Assembly (NCBI RefSeq): GCF_947242115.1
Contig: NC_074711.1
Span: forward strand, 28,838,179-28,902,178
Source: Biomphalaria glabrata
Lineage: Eukaryota > Mollusca > Gastropoda > Planorbidae
DNA: 64,000 nucleotides
Direction of reading: 5' to 3'
Part shown: positions 40,823-54,831 of the stretch, one piece after another
Numbering within the stretch: the stretch's first letter is position 1
How the letters are laid out: each line of letters begins with the position of its first letter
Position numbers and translations under genes: made by a program
Notes under the pieces: generated by a model
What the model saw: the letters and a program-made list of their open reading frames with translations, nothing else
Database searches by the model: none
What the model was told of the DNA's origin: nothing

Positions 40823-42831
40823 ACTTGTATTATTTTACATTCCAAAACTCTGTATAATATGACACCATCTTTAAATTAAAAATGTTACTATGAATTTGAT
40901 TCATAAGAAAAACACATAAAAAAATAAATCTTTAGTTAATTTGTTAAAAAAAATATTTTTTTGGGCTTTAATTAAACCAACCTAAGAATAAATGTCCTAC
41001 AAATAAAATAGCTGGCACACAAACTATTTGCCTGACTATACAGACAAGAACTCAATTTATGAGTAAGACCTCATTAACAATAACTAGTTTGCAAATATCA
41101 AAGCAGAAACAAATTGTTTTCTATTTATAGTAATACATCAGCACTAAATTTGAAACAGTCATGAATAATAAATAGTAAGCAGATCCAGTCTAGAATTCTG
41201 GAAGACAAAAAGTGCAACCTAAATATAGGTGATAAGTTGGATCATTAAATATTAGCAGTTTAAACCATGTTTTTAAGATGGATAAGATTTCCCATATGGT
41301 TTTCTTTTAGATACATTTATTTAGGAAACTAAAATGAAACTTGCACAAATCTCTCTATGCCATTTCAGTTCTACAATAAAGCAGCAACATTCATTTACTT
41401 CTCAATGGCTTCAGAGTATTAGATCAAAACAACAACATATGAATGAAATATACTGCAAGTGGTATTTATTAAAAGCATAAACTTTTTAAACCACTGTTTT
41501 TTTGTTTTGTAACAGCTAAGACACCTAAAGAGAATTTAAGTATTTCATTGCAGGAAGATAAAAAAGGATTTTATGTACTAAATGTTAGTCAAATAACCCA
41601 TGTTGGTATAATGAAATATAATTACAATGATTAGACTTTCATTCAAAGTTCTTTGGTTCCCAAACAACACATTTTCCTGAAAGAAATACCAGATTTACAA
41701 ACATGTATGTTTATTTTACTGCTTCAAACAAACAATGTTTCTGAACAATCAACTAGCCACTGTAGAGTAGATAAAATTTTGAGAATTATAAATGAAACAA
41801 ATCCATTTAAATGGTTCTGGTACTAGTAATGGGTGAAAAAAAAATAGTTTTGATTCATTTTGATAATTGCTTTACAAGATATGATTTTGTTTGCTCCTAT
41901 AAGGTCTTCAGAGTTTATTTCTTCCATTGAAAAATATTCGAGTTAGAAGCAGACAGTAATATTGGCTCCATTAATGTTGCCTAACTTTATTTGGATGATC
42001 CCAATAAAAACAAAAAACTTCATTAGCTAAAACACTATCCAAGTCTGGACAACTCTTTTGAAATACTCTTTTCAGTTCCCTTAAACATTCATTAGAAAGA
42101 CTCAATTAAAAAAAAACAAACACTTTCTTTATACATTACATGGCTCAATGATAACTCACTAAAAAAACTAACAGAGATCAACAGAGATATTACTTATAGA
42201 AATAACTTCTTTTGTTAAGTTTCATTTCAAAATAATACATTTCCTCTTTCTTTTTTCATACCATTGGAAAAAATAATTTACATTTACAAAATGCGTTGTG
42301 AGCCCAACTGTCTTTCAAAATATTAAAATTGTATAATATTCAAGAAAATTAAAGGATTGTTATTCCTAACAAAGAAATGCCACTTATGCATGGTTGTGGT
42401 GTTCTGGAAATAAAAGAAGAAAATTTCAAGTGAACATTTAAGAATCAAAGCAACCACAAAAAAATCAGTGACCTGAAAAATTTGGCAAAAGATTGCACTG
42501 CATGGTTTGTCACTATCAGGAAAGTGATTAGGTGGGATAGACCAGGACAGTCAAAACTTGGAAAGCTTAAAGGTAGGTCCCAATATAAGGGCAGAGTGTC
42601 AGGAAAAACAAACAAACAATGGGTTAAAGTATTGGACATATGTTAAGAATATACAATGCAATGGAAAAACCATCATAGAAGATAGATAAAGCTTTTCATC
42701 ACAATCTTATCACTTCTACTTTTTTTTTTGGTCCTTTTGCAAATGCTATTTATGGTCTTCTGAAACTAAATTGTTGTTTAAATTAAAATAGCAACCATAT
42801 TGTAAGTATATAGGTATAAACCATGATTAAA

Positions 42832-43092
42832 GTAAAAGTAAAGAACCCATTTCGGAGCTTGAGATCTATAGGGAAGATGATGTAGAGGTCATCTGTTACT
42901 ATGGCCTACAGTTAACGAGGGTGTCGTGTGGCCAGCACATTGAACAACTGCATTTACTTTCCCCAACTAGAGGTACCCATTAGAGTTGGGTGGACTTAGA
43001 AGCGTCCTAGAATCCCAGTCTTCAATGAGAATCAAACCTGGGATCTCTCGGTTCAGAAGCCAAGCACTTTACCACTCAGCTACAAAGCACTG
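42832..43092 (-). repeat. tRNA-derived SINE (same family)
   Basis: Colinear with 18046-18331 on the minus strand: AGTGGTAAAGTGCTTGGC (A box), GATCCCAGGTTTGATTC (decayed B box), then GTCCACCCAACTCTAATGG and GTAAAGTAAATGC-type blocks, ending at ACTTTTACTTTAA. It lies downstream of CCDC142 in a region that could be its 3' UTR. Confidence 0.75.
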
Positions 43093-44266
43093 CAGTCTAT
43101 GATTTTATTTAATGGACTCTAGATAACCAATTTATATTTAGTTTTCTAGCCGAATTACTATTTCTTTTCATACATTACCCACACAATACTATACACTCTA
43201 AAGAACGTATGAATTAACATAATATTACTGAACATACTTCTTCACCACAGTAATGAGGCTAAGTTTTCTATGAGCCAGTCTAAAAAAAAACTCATTAGAA
43301 ATCAATTTGAAATAAGGTTTCTTCACTCACAGCGCTTACAACCCATTTAAAACAGATAATTTGAACTACAAATTGACCCGTTGGAATAGCCCAGCTCATT
43401 ACAAGATGAGACGCAATGTTAATGAGTAAACACTACAAACCAATGTTAGTTTTAAAAACATACCGGTACTTGTTTAGCTTTGACATCTGTACAAATTGTC
43501 ACTAAAACATTTTCTGTGATTATAATAGAAATGTTCCATAATGAAAAGTGCTTACTTAGTGTAGCCATTTAAAAAAAATATTTTTTAAATGTAAGAGCAA
43601 TGATACACAATTTTTGCTACATTGTCAATAGTCTTAATTTGGTTCACATGAGTAAGAATTTCGAAAAAGAATCTAGAAAGAAACAATATAAATCTTGGCT
43701 ATCAAGCTTGCAATAATTATATCATGTGATCAAGACAAAAAACAAAAGGTGATGAATGTTTTCCATATCAAGCAATCTATGAATGATATGTGCAGAGCAT
43801 ATGAGTTACAATTTAGAAGTCTGAATAGTCTAATTCTAGAAGCAATAAATTGTTCAAAAGTACTCCTAGCTCCTTTGTTTATATTTTTAATACTTAGTTC
43901 TATCTAAATTACTTTGTGATTTGAGAATCAAAGTCAATTGTACATATTTTAAATAATTACCGGTCTTGAGTTATGTAAATGCAATCAACAGATATATGTA
44001 TAGATATATAAACAACTAATATTTGCACAGTGTATCACTTGTTAAACATTTATAATATAATTACATATTTTTAAATTTGTATAATTTAATATATATATAT
44101 ATATATTGATATATATGTTAAAAAAAAAACTAACACAAATCCTAACAAGTCATGCCTGCCAATAAATATATAAATATCACCTTTAATACATTATGGTGCT
44201 TAGCAATTAATACTAAAACATATTTATATTCTTGTAAATAAAAACTAATCTACACATTTTTAATAC

Positions 44267-47200
44267 TTAATCATCACTAGAACTCCTTGAAAAGCAGGCA
44301 GGAAATTTCCAGGGTTTAGACCCCCCTATAGTTCTGAGTGACAGCCACTCTTGCATGTTTGGCACAGTACATACAACATTTTCTTCCTCTTGTGACGTCA
44401 GAGGGCCCAGTTTACACATTTTGTGGCTCCCGTTGCGTACAGCAACAGCTGCTGCACCTGATGAACGTGTATCAGAACACTGATCTGATGATAGGGCAGA
44501 GACAGCAGTATCACACACTGAAAAAATGTACACACAAAAGTGTTTAGCAATGACAACATTGAATATTTTTATCTGCTTAAAACTCTCCTTTTCACTTCAT
44601 TATGTGTTGCAACGCCAAAGTGTAAGGCTAGGTACTGTGAGGCATTGGTATCTATATAGTAATTTAGATTTGAGATTTTTAGGATGCACCTGAGTAAAGG
44701 CCATAATTGTGCTGCTCACAAAGCACACTTCTCCGTAACCATCAGCTTAAGAAACAGATGACCTTTACATCATAGCCCCATAGATCGGAAGGTCTAAAAG
44801 AGTACTTTACTACTTGACTTTACTGAGTTCACCCAACTCTAATGGGTATTAGAATTAGGTTGAAGAAGTAGGGTGGTCGGTTGTTGAACTAGCCACACGA
44901 CACACTCATTAACTGTCTGTCATGGAAACAGATAAGCTTAAAATCATCTATAGATTACAAGGTCTGAAAGTGTAACTTTTTGTTCTAGTGGATAATTAAT
45001 AAATGAGTCATAAGGCTATCAACTGAACTCAAGAGTTTCTTACAGTAGAAGAGCATTCATGTAGATTTAGCCAGAACATTTTGAGACTATTAATCAATTC
45101 CATAACATTCACCCAATATGAGGAATTTAGCAGGTAAATATCCATAACTAAGATTGCTACTATGGGATAACTTAGTATAAACACATCAATCCAATTTATT
45201 TAAATATATTCTAATTATATTCTTGACAAGCACAACCTAAAAATATAATAAATGACAATCACATCTTTTAAAAATAACTATATATTGAGCAAGTAAAATT
45301 TTTTTGAGACATGGGAACAGTTGGAGAGACTTGTTCAGAACAGAGAGAAAGCTAGTTGGTGGACAATGCCTCAGATGGGATGGAACCGCAGACAGAGATG
45401 AGGTCTTGTTGAAGTAACTTTGACAATATACATACATAAAGATGATATCTCACTAACAGAGGAATGCTACCCTGCCTCAAAGTGGCCCCTGGGTGGAAAC
45501 AGTCGTAAAAGGAAATGATTAGGCCAAATGGATAGCAAGACAAGACTCCAGTTGGAATGATTTAGAGGTGCAAGAGTATTTCCATTGCACTGTGCGGAGT
45601 TGTATAAGAGGTCCCATGACAATGTCAACAATACAGGTGACATTCCTTAGGGGGCCATTTCATAAATGGCGAGCTAAATGGTTACCCTGGTATAAGGAAG
45701 GAAAATGGCAGAGTTTCCCTGTGCGCTTGGCCTTCAGTGAGTCTGCAAGTCCAGAGCATCCGTGTCACTGGAAATGACAGTGTGAGCATTACTAGTAAGG
45801 CCCTCTTCCAGAAAGAAAAACTGTTCAATCAGGCCAGTGAGAGGGAGCTCTTGTATGCTTTTGCTAGTCTAGAGTTTCAAGAGTTTATGGCTCAACTCTA
45901 CCAGACAGTTTGAAATTTAAAAATATATACAGCAGCTACATCTCAACTACACCTAAAAACATACAAACAATTACACTACATACTGATATTGTCCATTAAT
46001 CTACTGCCAGACTGTTTTTGACTTGGTTGTCTCTTGAGTAAAATGACAATTCCTTGCATTTGTTGAAAAATTCCAAGTTCTGTTATACTCTGTTTGACCT
46101 CATCATTGGTCAACAACTGGCTTAGTTTGTATCTCAGAAAGTCAAAGTCTATTCCAAGTTGAACAGCTCCCCATAAACTGTACAATGAACAAACATGTAA
46201 GTTTTAGCTACCTTAATAAAAACTAAATATAATTATAAATACTAATTTATTAATAATTATTTTTTTATTATTAATAAATTAATTAATAATTATTAATATA
46301 ATCAATACAGATTTTATTTCAGATAAACATTATTCTCTTACATTTTTAATAGGAATATGGTTATCAACTATAGGCTCACAATACACTATCTCTTTACAAT
46401 ATAAACATTAATAAACAAATACACAGAGCCTCTCAAATTGCTAACAAGATACCTGTATAGGAATTAAATAGTGTTGGACTAAGCACAACAGAAATATAAA
46501 TAAGTGGCTATAGCATCTTGGTCCCAGTTAGTTTATATCAGTAAATGTAAAGAAAATAAAGTAAAAATTGCCATACAATGAAGATAATATTACATAGTTA
46601 CAAAAAATATATCAACTGACCTAAATTTGATTTTTTCTTTCAATATAAAACTAATCCAAGCATTGCAGAATGTGCCAGTCATCAACGACAAGACACCAAT
46701 CTGAGAGGTTGTTGAAAGTTTTGAAATGCCATTGATTGTGGAAGCAAGAAATGTATCAACGCCCTCTGTGATATAGTTACTTGGATCAGCAGATTCATCT
46801 GGAAATTTAAAAAAGTAACATGTCTAACTTACCTAACCATCATTTTGACTAGGTATAATATTACATTAAAAAATAACTAGCACAAAGTTGGGCAGTGTCT
46901 GCTTACCAGGAGCTACTTTTTTCTTCCAAATTCTTGCAGGCAATAAATTTTCTTGAAAGAAACTGACAGCTTGTTCATTATATTTGTCCAAGAAATTTTT
47001 CATGGCTGTGCCTGTCAAAGCCTAAAAGTTAAAGAAAAAAAGTTTTTTTTTCCAATGCAATTAGTAATAAGTATATGTTTTTTTTTCTTTGTTGATTGAG
47101 TTTTATATTAATCAGTTCTAGCAAAGTTATTTTCTTTAAATTAATATTTGCTGAAGAACATGAGACTTACTTGAATCTGTCCATTTATGGAGCTAATTTG

Positions 47201-50200
47201 TTGCTTTAATGAAAAGATCTGGCAGAGACTTAAGCTGTCAAACACATGGAGTCCCATGTGATCTTCCACCAAATTCAAAGTTTGTAAGATGAAGCAAATG
47301 TTTTTTGTTGAATCTACCAGCATCTAGAGCATAATTTGAAAAAATAGTGAGACTCATTTTTTAAGTTACCATTACAAAGCAAAGAATACATCTGATGATC
47401 GTCTTGCATTTGAGACAAAAAGAAGATTGTAGACAACGCTAGAAGAACTAATATATTGAGCCTTGGTAGCTTTGCAGCCTACATGAAAAAATAGGTAGAT
47501 AAATGAAGTGAAATAAAATAATTTTCTTTAACCTTAAAGACATTTGTCCAAGGATCTAAGCATCTGAACAATTGAGCTCAAAGTAGGCATGCTCAAAACA
47601 ATTGAAAGCTATCCAAAAACAGCCATCCATATATATATACACCGACAGCCTTCAAACCCACCATCAATGCTGGTCTTGGTGCCTTCCTGGTCTTCCACAA
47701 AATAAACACTTTGAAATAAGTGCACCCTGTGGCAACTACTGCTCAAGCCGAAATTGAGGTAATAACCATAGCTTTGCAGACAGTTGAAAACAAATTATAT
47801 AAAGGGATACAACCACCATCAGATATTGTTGTCTTTACAGACTCCCAATCCACTTTTCAAGCACTTAACAGCAGCACCTCAAAAAGCCCAAGAGAGTTGA
47901 CAACACTAATAGTGATAATACACCAGATGATGACAAAAGTAAACATCAACATCACATTACAGTGGATCCCTGGACACATTGGCATCATGGGAAATGAAAG
48001 TCAGATAAGCTTTCAAAGGCAGGATCATCTATGGAACAACCAGATAGACTTGTTAACTACCTCACCCTAAGGTCAATGTTAATCAACAACCACAAGAGGA
48101 GTGGCTCAACCAATGGGCAACAGAAAACACAGGCAGAGCCATGTACAAAGAAATGAACATGCCTAACAAACTGGACAGTATTAACTTCCTCCCCCACTAA
48201 GAGCAATCTACAATCTTTCAACTAAGGACAGGAAACACGACTCTGTTACATTAGCATCTCAATAAAATAAATCCAACACAACTCCCCCTTTGTAGACACT
48301 GTGCCCACCCTTATGAAACCATAAACCATATCCTTTTTGAATGCCCCTTCCTAATCCACCTTAGGCAGACCCTACTACCACTCCAGCCCAACATAACCAA
48401 CACCCTGTACTGCAGTGCTGATCAACTGAAGAAAACAGCACACTATTTTTCCTTGGCACAGTCTGCAAAAGAGCTGACAGCTCAGCTGCAAAAAGCTGGC
48501 TAGAAGAAGAAGAATAAGAACACTTTTATTTATTTGCAATCCCCTGAGACCAAAGAAGTAATATAAAAAGAAAATTCAAATCCTACTTTATGCCTAAAAT
48601 AAAATTGGATTGGACTTGAATTGATCCAATAAGATTGAATCAGATCTGATACGTATTAGATCGAATCATAACAGATTGGATCTGATTGTCATTGAAAATA
48701 AAAAAGACCAGTATGAGGATGGCTTCCATGACATTATGTTATTAATGTGACACATTCAACTTTGCTACCAGTTTCTGGAATTTCAGGACTGACACCAAAC
48801 CAACCTTTTTCTTCCAACTTGAAGAGACTGCAAGCAAACAGTAGTACCGGTAACTGACAAAAAAAAAAAAAAACTAGCAAAAAGAATAAAAACTATGTAC
48901 CTTGAGATCACAGTGTGAAATGAGAAAAAAGTGGTTGACGTTCCAAGAAGACAAAGATTGCTGTAACTTTGAAGTGCACCAGGAAGTTGCTAGTTTGCAT
49001 GTGATCAAAATACGCCAGATGACCCCAGCACACACACTCAAATCAACATCTGCATGCTGCAGCTCATCATCTGTCAGATTAACAAAGTGCTGACAGCATA
49101 TACAAACTGTAGTGCATTTGATTACAGGTATTGAACAGATTATGTATATATATATCAAAGTCGACTTAGAAGGTAAACAACTGCTGTAATCTAAATGGAA
49201 GAAACTTTATGCATTTTTACAAAACTTATATCAATTCACTCTATCTGTCAGTTACTAATTTTTGTACATATTTTTTCTCCCACACCCATTCCTGGATCAA
49301 GTTAAAACTTTATATAATTATTTATTGTACCTAAAAAAAATATGAATTAATAAAAAAAATAACCAATTAGTTAATTAATCAGTGGTAATTAATTATTTTG
49401 TTTGCTATAGAATATAAAGAGATACTCTCTCTCTCTCTATATATATATATATATCTATATCTATTCCCCTTATTACATTTTGTACATGTTTTTAAAATGT
49501 ATGCAATTTTAGCTACTTAACCTGATCTGAATGCCTGTAAAATGTCTTTTTTTAATGTTTTAATTTTTTGTTTTTCAATAAATAAATAATTAAATCCCAG
49601 CAAAAGTACAGTTTTATAAACAGAAGTTTAACCTTAGAAAATATTTCATTACCCAGAATGAGAAATCCCATGTTGAAAATGAACTTTAGGGCCTATGAAA
49701 AACATCACACATGATGAAAAGCAACAAATTAAAAAAAACAACCTGCTTATTATTTATTTAAAAAAACTGAAACTAGATCAACAATGATTGCAATTTTAGC
49801 ATCATTTTCATGTCATGCTCTTGTCTTATGTTTAAAATATATAATATATCAAAACCTATTGTCTTTTTCTATTGAAACGATATTTGCACATGATTTAGAT
49901 CTACATTATTTTAGTATACTTTATTGGAATTAATTCTTGAGTGAAAACCCTTAAGAAAATATAATAATGTGGGTATTTCTATTTTACTGTTTTGTCATAT
50001 TTTACAGTAGATCAAAATTTTATGGCTAATGGACCTCATTCACCAATCGTAAACAAACATTATTGAGCCATTATCTTCCCTATCTATTCTATACAACTTA
50101 TGACTTTATTCAAATCGACGATGGATATTACGTGACCATGTTTTTCGTTTGATTTATCAAAGGTCATCATGTGACCCTCCGTTTTGGTGGATGAGGTCCA

Positions 50201-53200
50201 TTGGGAACAACAATTTTAGATCTACTTACACAGACATAAAATCAAGCTTAAAAGACTTTAAATTTAGAAGCTAATCTAGATTCTAGATAGATGTAAATTA
50301 GATGTCTTCATCTCTCTAAATGACGATGATTAATTTTCTCTTACAGAAGTAAATTATGACTTTTTGTCTAGCAATGGTGAAAAGGTAAGGGTTAGGAGAG
50401 AGTGGTTCTGTCTCACCAAAAGGCAATAGGCAGGATTAAAAAATGTTATCTTTATAGTACATTTTTACAAATATTATCTTATTTACCTTTGTCTTTAGGG
50501 AAGCAACGACAAATCATCATTAAGATGTTCACTAATGGCTTGTACATGTCTTTAATTAAGCATCCTGTCCGAGTGCTGAATAGGTCACCATACAGAGAGA
50601 CAGGCTGACATTTATCACTTGTTTCGGAAGCAAGACTTGTGTTCAGCACTGAAAACACATAGGTCAATGAAGCAAGCAGTCATTTTAGAGTATTTGACTA
50701 TTTAAATTTTCACAATCTATTAAAAAAAACAACAAAAAAACTAAATTATCTATATTTTATAGTTTACAAAGTTGGATTTAAGAGAGCATGAGGAAAATTG
50801 GACTGCTCAAAAAGGAATGTTTGGATCTTTTTTTTTTGTTTTTTTAGCATTAATGAGTCATGGGAAATAATTAAGATGAACAAAATGCTAGTATAAAAAA
50901 AAAATTAACTTACACATATCCCAAGCTCCATATGAAGATAAGGCAAGTAATCTAAATACAACTCCCAAAAGATGTTTTACTGAAGAGGGTGAAAATAAAT
51001 CTGAAAAAAAAAAAAGGAGAGTGTAACAGAGTATTGTCTAAAGCTAAATTATAAATGTTGTTGTTAAATAATTTTACCTATGTTTTTATATTTTGATAAC
51101 CTTCACTTTAAATATTTATATATCTTAAATTAAAAAAAAAAATCTCAGCTCTGATAAAATGAATAAACTTTAAAAGAACTATTATAGAATTTTTCTACCT
51201 TTATAGCATAAATGTTCTATCATATTCCTGAGTACAGCCGATACTGAATCATTAAAAAGAAGGACAGATCCAATCTCAGATTTAAGTAGACAATTATGTC
51301 CCCTCCAGGCAGGTTCATCCAAGAACAAGTCCAAATTCCTACCCATATGAGTCCACAGAGTGTCCATGTAGTGGTCCACAACTGCACTACGTATACTGTT
51401 GTCTGCATTGTCACCCCAAGAAACTGTTTTACGCTGAGAATCTGTGCGGGTCAAGACAGGAGTCTCACCCTGGCCCTGGGCTTTAGGGGGTCTACCAACA
51501 ACTGGACTAAGGGGGTTTTTGGAGGTTGGATGCTTGCTGCCACGATGACTTTGTCGAGCCTTCTGGGGTTCCTTTTTTCTCAGTAAAGACGTGGAGTTAC
51601 AAACAACCAGCAGGAAGCTTTCTGCAAACTCTTGTTCCTTTTGAGAGAAGTGTAAAAGTGGAGATGCAAGATTGGAAAGGTCAGGGGCTCGTAGAGAACC
51701 CATTTTAATAAATGTTGCATTGAGACTGGCACTGCTGCCAGTTATTGTCTGGTAATCACCAGTGTCAGACCTGACCATTACTGAGTGTGGCTGGCTTTGG
51801 TTGGGCAAATAATCATCCCACTCAAACCCAGGAAATTTGTCTGCCGCAAGCATGCGTAGAAAGTGTTCATTTTGAGTGAAGAACTGATGAGTCAGTTTTG
51901 CAGCATATTTTGACCTTTCATTAGCAAGTATGTTTAATATTTTGTGAAATGGGATAATCCGAAGTGGTTTAGTTAAAGCTGAAGTAACAACTGAGGAACT
52001 GTTCGTGGATGGTAAGAGGAAATGGTGAACCCCAAATGTAAGAGATTTGTCCACTTGGAAGTGCAGTTTAAGACCATTGATTATGATGTTAAAATCCTCT
52101 AAGCCTCTAGTTATGTTCCAGATAACTTCTGGAGTCAAACTTTCAACGTTTCCATATGCAAAAACCTCGAAGCCCAAGTGTATGAGCTGGTCAAGGCTGC
52201 AGACTGACCTGAGCACCAGGGCTGTCAAAACTTGCATTATGTGCTGTAGCTGTAGACATAACTGACCAAGCCTGGGCTGCAACCAGCGGTTGGTATTCAA
52301 TCTCTGTTTAATGCTGTTCCAGTGAGCTACATGCAGTCTCAGATCTTCACATAAGGCATTTAAACAGTAGAGTTTTGTAACAGGCGTTTCCATTGGATAC
52401 CCATGTCTTATCAAGTATACAGTTTTAGACTCCAGTTGAACTAAATTTTCTAGCTCCTCCACAAATGACTGGAAAAAGAAAAGGAGACTATGAGCATGTA
52501 ACAGATTATAGAAATGTAAACATTTACTTACAGAAATAAAACAACTCAAGATACCATAGAGTTCAACTAACCTGAGCAGATTTAACTCTAATAAGACAAT
52601 CTTTAAAAATCTCTAATTGTGCTCTTTCTTCCATTAATCTATGCAGATTGGAATACTGTCGACCAAGTGGGACACCTCTATTGATAAACAAATAAAGCTG
52701 GGTAAGATTATTGTTCAAAATAATTAAAGAGTATAAAAAAACAAAAACAATACTAAGAGGTTTTCCATGCCAGAGGATTAGAGTGTATTACAGACCTATA
52801 TTACAAGAAAGACGCAACTTCAATGAAATAAGATGTCATATGCCCAGGTCCTGATAATATTGAATAAAACATTGAAACATCTTTTGTATGCTTAACATCT
52901 TTTGACGTTACCTATATTTCTGCTATTGCTGGAATTTTACAGAGTTTATATCAATTCACTCTGGTCTTGTCTGTCTGGTAAAAAGTTTGTACAAATTATT
53001 TCTAAGACACCCAATCTTGGATCAAGCTGAAATTTGGCACAAATATTTCTTTTACATAACAACACAAGAATAAATAAAAAATACTTTAAAAAAAAAAAAA
53101 AAAAAATTATACAAAGTGTAATTGTATCAATTAGTTTGAGTCAACCATATAATTAAATTTGTAATAGATCTAGACCAACAACAATAAATCTTTACGATTA

Positions 53201-54402
53201 ATAATATTTTTACCAATTGTTTTTGTTTAGCGCTATTTCATGCTTTTAGCTTTCTCAATACACTATCACTTATCTGGACAGTCAGGAAAATGGGAGGGGG
53301 GGGGGGGGGGGGGAGAGAGAGAATGAAAGGGATATCAGGGTGAATTTTGTTGTAATTGTCGACACACACTAGTCTTAATGCACCATGTTGTCACTTTCTA
53401 ACTTGCTATATTCTAGCGTCCAAAGAGGATGGCATCATGAAGTTCTTAAAATGCAAATCTCTTTCAATTAAAACAAAAATGGTATTGCTGCAGGGCATCA
53501 ACAAATAAAAAAATTTTCTAAGAAAGCTATTGCTGAGAAATGTGATATTCCAGTGAACAGTGTCAACAAGACAGAAGCAAATATAAAATAGTAAATATCT
53601 TGATAATTATTAAGACCTTCTCTAGAAAGGGAGATAACTAAGGTGTATAAGTATATATAAATAAAATTAAAAGTTTTTTTAAAGTTTAAAATCCTAAGCT
53701 TTATACAACTTATTTTCAACAGCTGGAGATAAAACATTGAACTAGACCTCTAGATCTAGTACAAAACAAAAATTTTTAAAGATTGCACATTGAGGATTAT
53801 AACCAAAACAAAATGTAGGTCCTAAAGTTAAAATATTTCTACTGTTATTAATAATAAATAACAGTAAATGGGTTTTCACCAATTTTGATTCTGTAATTGA
53901 TTTTTTGTGATAATTATTCTGGGGTTGAAATAAAAAAGTAAAAAGAAAAAACAAATATATTGATATATATTGAAACATTATGTTGTGAAAGTACATCTCA
54001 CCGAGGGCAATGACTGAAATAACCCCCTTCCATGTCAGGCATTCTTTTAGCTGCATGATAGCCAGGTTGTAGTATATTGAATGCCTTTCTCATATATTTA
54101 CTACTGTCTTCTGCATCCGAAGAATCAAAAGTAGTTTCAAACACTGAAGAAGTAGGATGTTCACCATCAGATTCTTCAAATCCGAAGGCCTATTTAATAT
54201 TTAAGAAAATATCATTACTTTTGTTTTCATATTAAATATGGAGGGAAAAAAAATAGCAAAGACTACTTATGTTATAAAATTTTACCTGAACTGATACATC
54301 AGGAGGTTCATCTTCATCAACTGGTGTATGTCTGCCCAGCATATGAATGGGTGGTAGGCGAGATTTTAGGGCCCCTCGCCCTCTCCCTAAGCTATGACTC
54401 AT
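44267..54402 (-). CDS. CCDC142: CCDC142 homologue, at least 13 exons
   Basis: Exons read on the minus strand: 54286-54402, 54002-54189, 52572-52677, 51199-52468, 50914-51000, 50487-50648, 49633-49692, 48901-49089, 47171-47323, 46907-47021, 46621-46798, 45984-46177 and 44267-44517, about 3070 nt or 1020 residues (human protein about 750). Matches recalled from human CCDC142 include the HRLMEERAQLEIFKDC segment, RIIPFHKILNILANER, IKFSLWGAVQLGIDFDFLR, LGIFQQMQGIVILLKR, and a C-terminal QEWLSLR...FPACF segment ending in SSSDD. The start ATG at 54402 is the first in frame; upstream 5' UTR exons may exist. Two joints fail: the exon ending at 50487 leaves phase 1 while 49692 needs phase 0, and nothing convincing joins 48901 to 47323, so one or two small exons are missing from my model. 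Cellular function of the family is poorly known. Confidence 0.85.
44690..44985 (+). repeat. Two head-to-tail SINE fragments
   Basis: First piece (44690-44815) is the SINE 3' half: GAAACAGATGACCTTTACAT and GATCGGAAGGTCTAAAAGAG. The second (about 44820-44985) restarts at GAGTTCACCCAACTCTAATG and runs again through GGAAACAGATAAGC to CAAGGTCTGAAAG. Both lack the tRNA head. They lie in the last CCDC142 intron. Confidence 0.6.
47620..48520 (+). mobile_element. RNase H-bearing non-LTR retrotransposon 3' part
   Basis: The plus strand 47720-48070 encodes an RNase H domain: AEIEVITIALQT, the DIVVFTDSQSTFQAL segment and LQWIPGHIGIMGN. Further on, with interruptions, come LRTGNTTL and LCRHCAHPYETINHILFECP, the Cys/His motif typical of I/jockey-group LINE ends, then a KKK-rich end near 48500. 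It is a relic inserted, antisense to the gene, in the CCDC142 interval where I could not join exons. Confidence 0.8.
49205..49400 (+). repeat. Dispersed repeat, 5' portion
   Basis: Holds ACTTATATCAATTCACTCT, a TTTTTGTACA block, TCCTGGATCAAGTTAAAAC and GGTAATTAATTATTTTG in the same order as the copies at 52915 and 31925. It lies in a CCDC142 intron and is followed by a CT/AT microsatellite. Confidence 0.5.
50028..50202. mobile_element. MITE, 175 bp (copy 2)
   Basis: Begins AATGGACCTCATTCACCAAT and ends with the inverse of the same sequence. The first 32 bp match copy 1 at 11472 almost exactly, while the interior is diverged but colinear (CTATC...CTATACAA...TTACGTGAC). It lies between CCDC142 exons ending at 50487 and starting at 49692. 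Confidence 0.75.
52915..53365 (+). repeat. Dispersed repeat, longest copy
   Basis: Starts with the TTTATATCAATTCACTCTGGTC block, then TTGGATCAAGCTGAAA, an A-rich middle, TTTAGCGCTATTTCATGC and GGATATCAGGGTG. Related stretches occur at 49205-49400 (plus), 31925-32105 and 31755-31870 (minus), and 1762-1962 (plus). An 18-G run (53296-53313) interrupts this copy. It sits between CCDC142 exons 2 and 3. Confidence 0.55.
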
Positions 54403-54831
54403 GACTTTCAATTTTTTATTACTCCTTACTCCTGTTAAAATACCTACATCACCAGTCACTTACTTAGGTGGCTAGACCAAATAAGAAAAAAAAACAACAG
54501 TTTAGTAATAAATATTTCTCTTGTGACTATTCCTAAATGTTGAAGTTATTTCTATTACTCTATCATTTCCAAATATTTAAGTGGTAAATATTTCTTTAAT
54601 TACAAATGGTTTGGTAATAAAGATAACTTTAATCTTTATTTCCCAAATGTTTCAGTTTTAAACATTATTCTAAAGACAATTTGCAAAATGGTTCAGTGAC
54701 AAATATTTCTTGAATATTTCCAAAATGATAACTATATCTCTTAGGACCATTCCCCAAATACTTCATAAAACAACTATTTACGAATGATACATAAGACAAT
54801 GATAATTGTAGTATAAATTTGAATAAAATAT
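54403..54831. other. Sequence between CCDC142 start and the solo LTR
   Basis: AT-rich with no exon recognised. A TTTTAACAG acceptor just upstream of the CCDC142 start codon suggests a spliced 5' UTR exon further right, which I could not find. Confidence 0.35.

Larger units (their letters stand above)
36639..44266 (-). other. Long gene-free region, possibly CCDC142 3' UTR in part
   Basis: About 7.6 kb of AT-rich sequence without coding exons. It contains the direct-repeat copy B and one SINE (42832). Minus-strand AATAAA motifs occur at several places, the one near 37538 (GATGCAATAAATGATC) being the cleanest distal candidate. Low transposon density between 37.5 and 42.8 kb would fit a very long 3' UTR, but this is a guess. 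Confidence 0.3.

Noticed and set aside
45290-45780. Frames resembling a LINE tail (WEQLERLVQNREK) and a following 69-codon frame
   Set aside because: Similarity is too short to name an element; the second frame has no recognised relative. Left as unassigned CCDC142 intron sequence.
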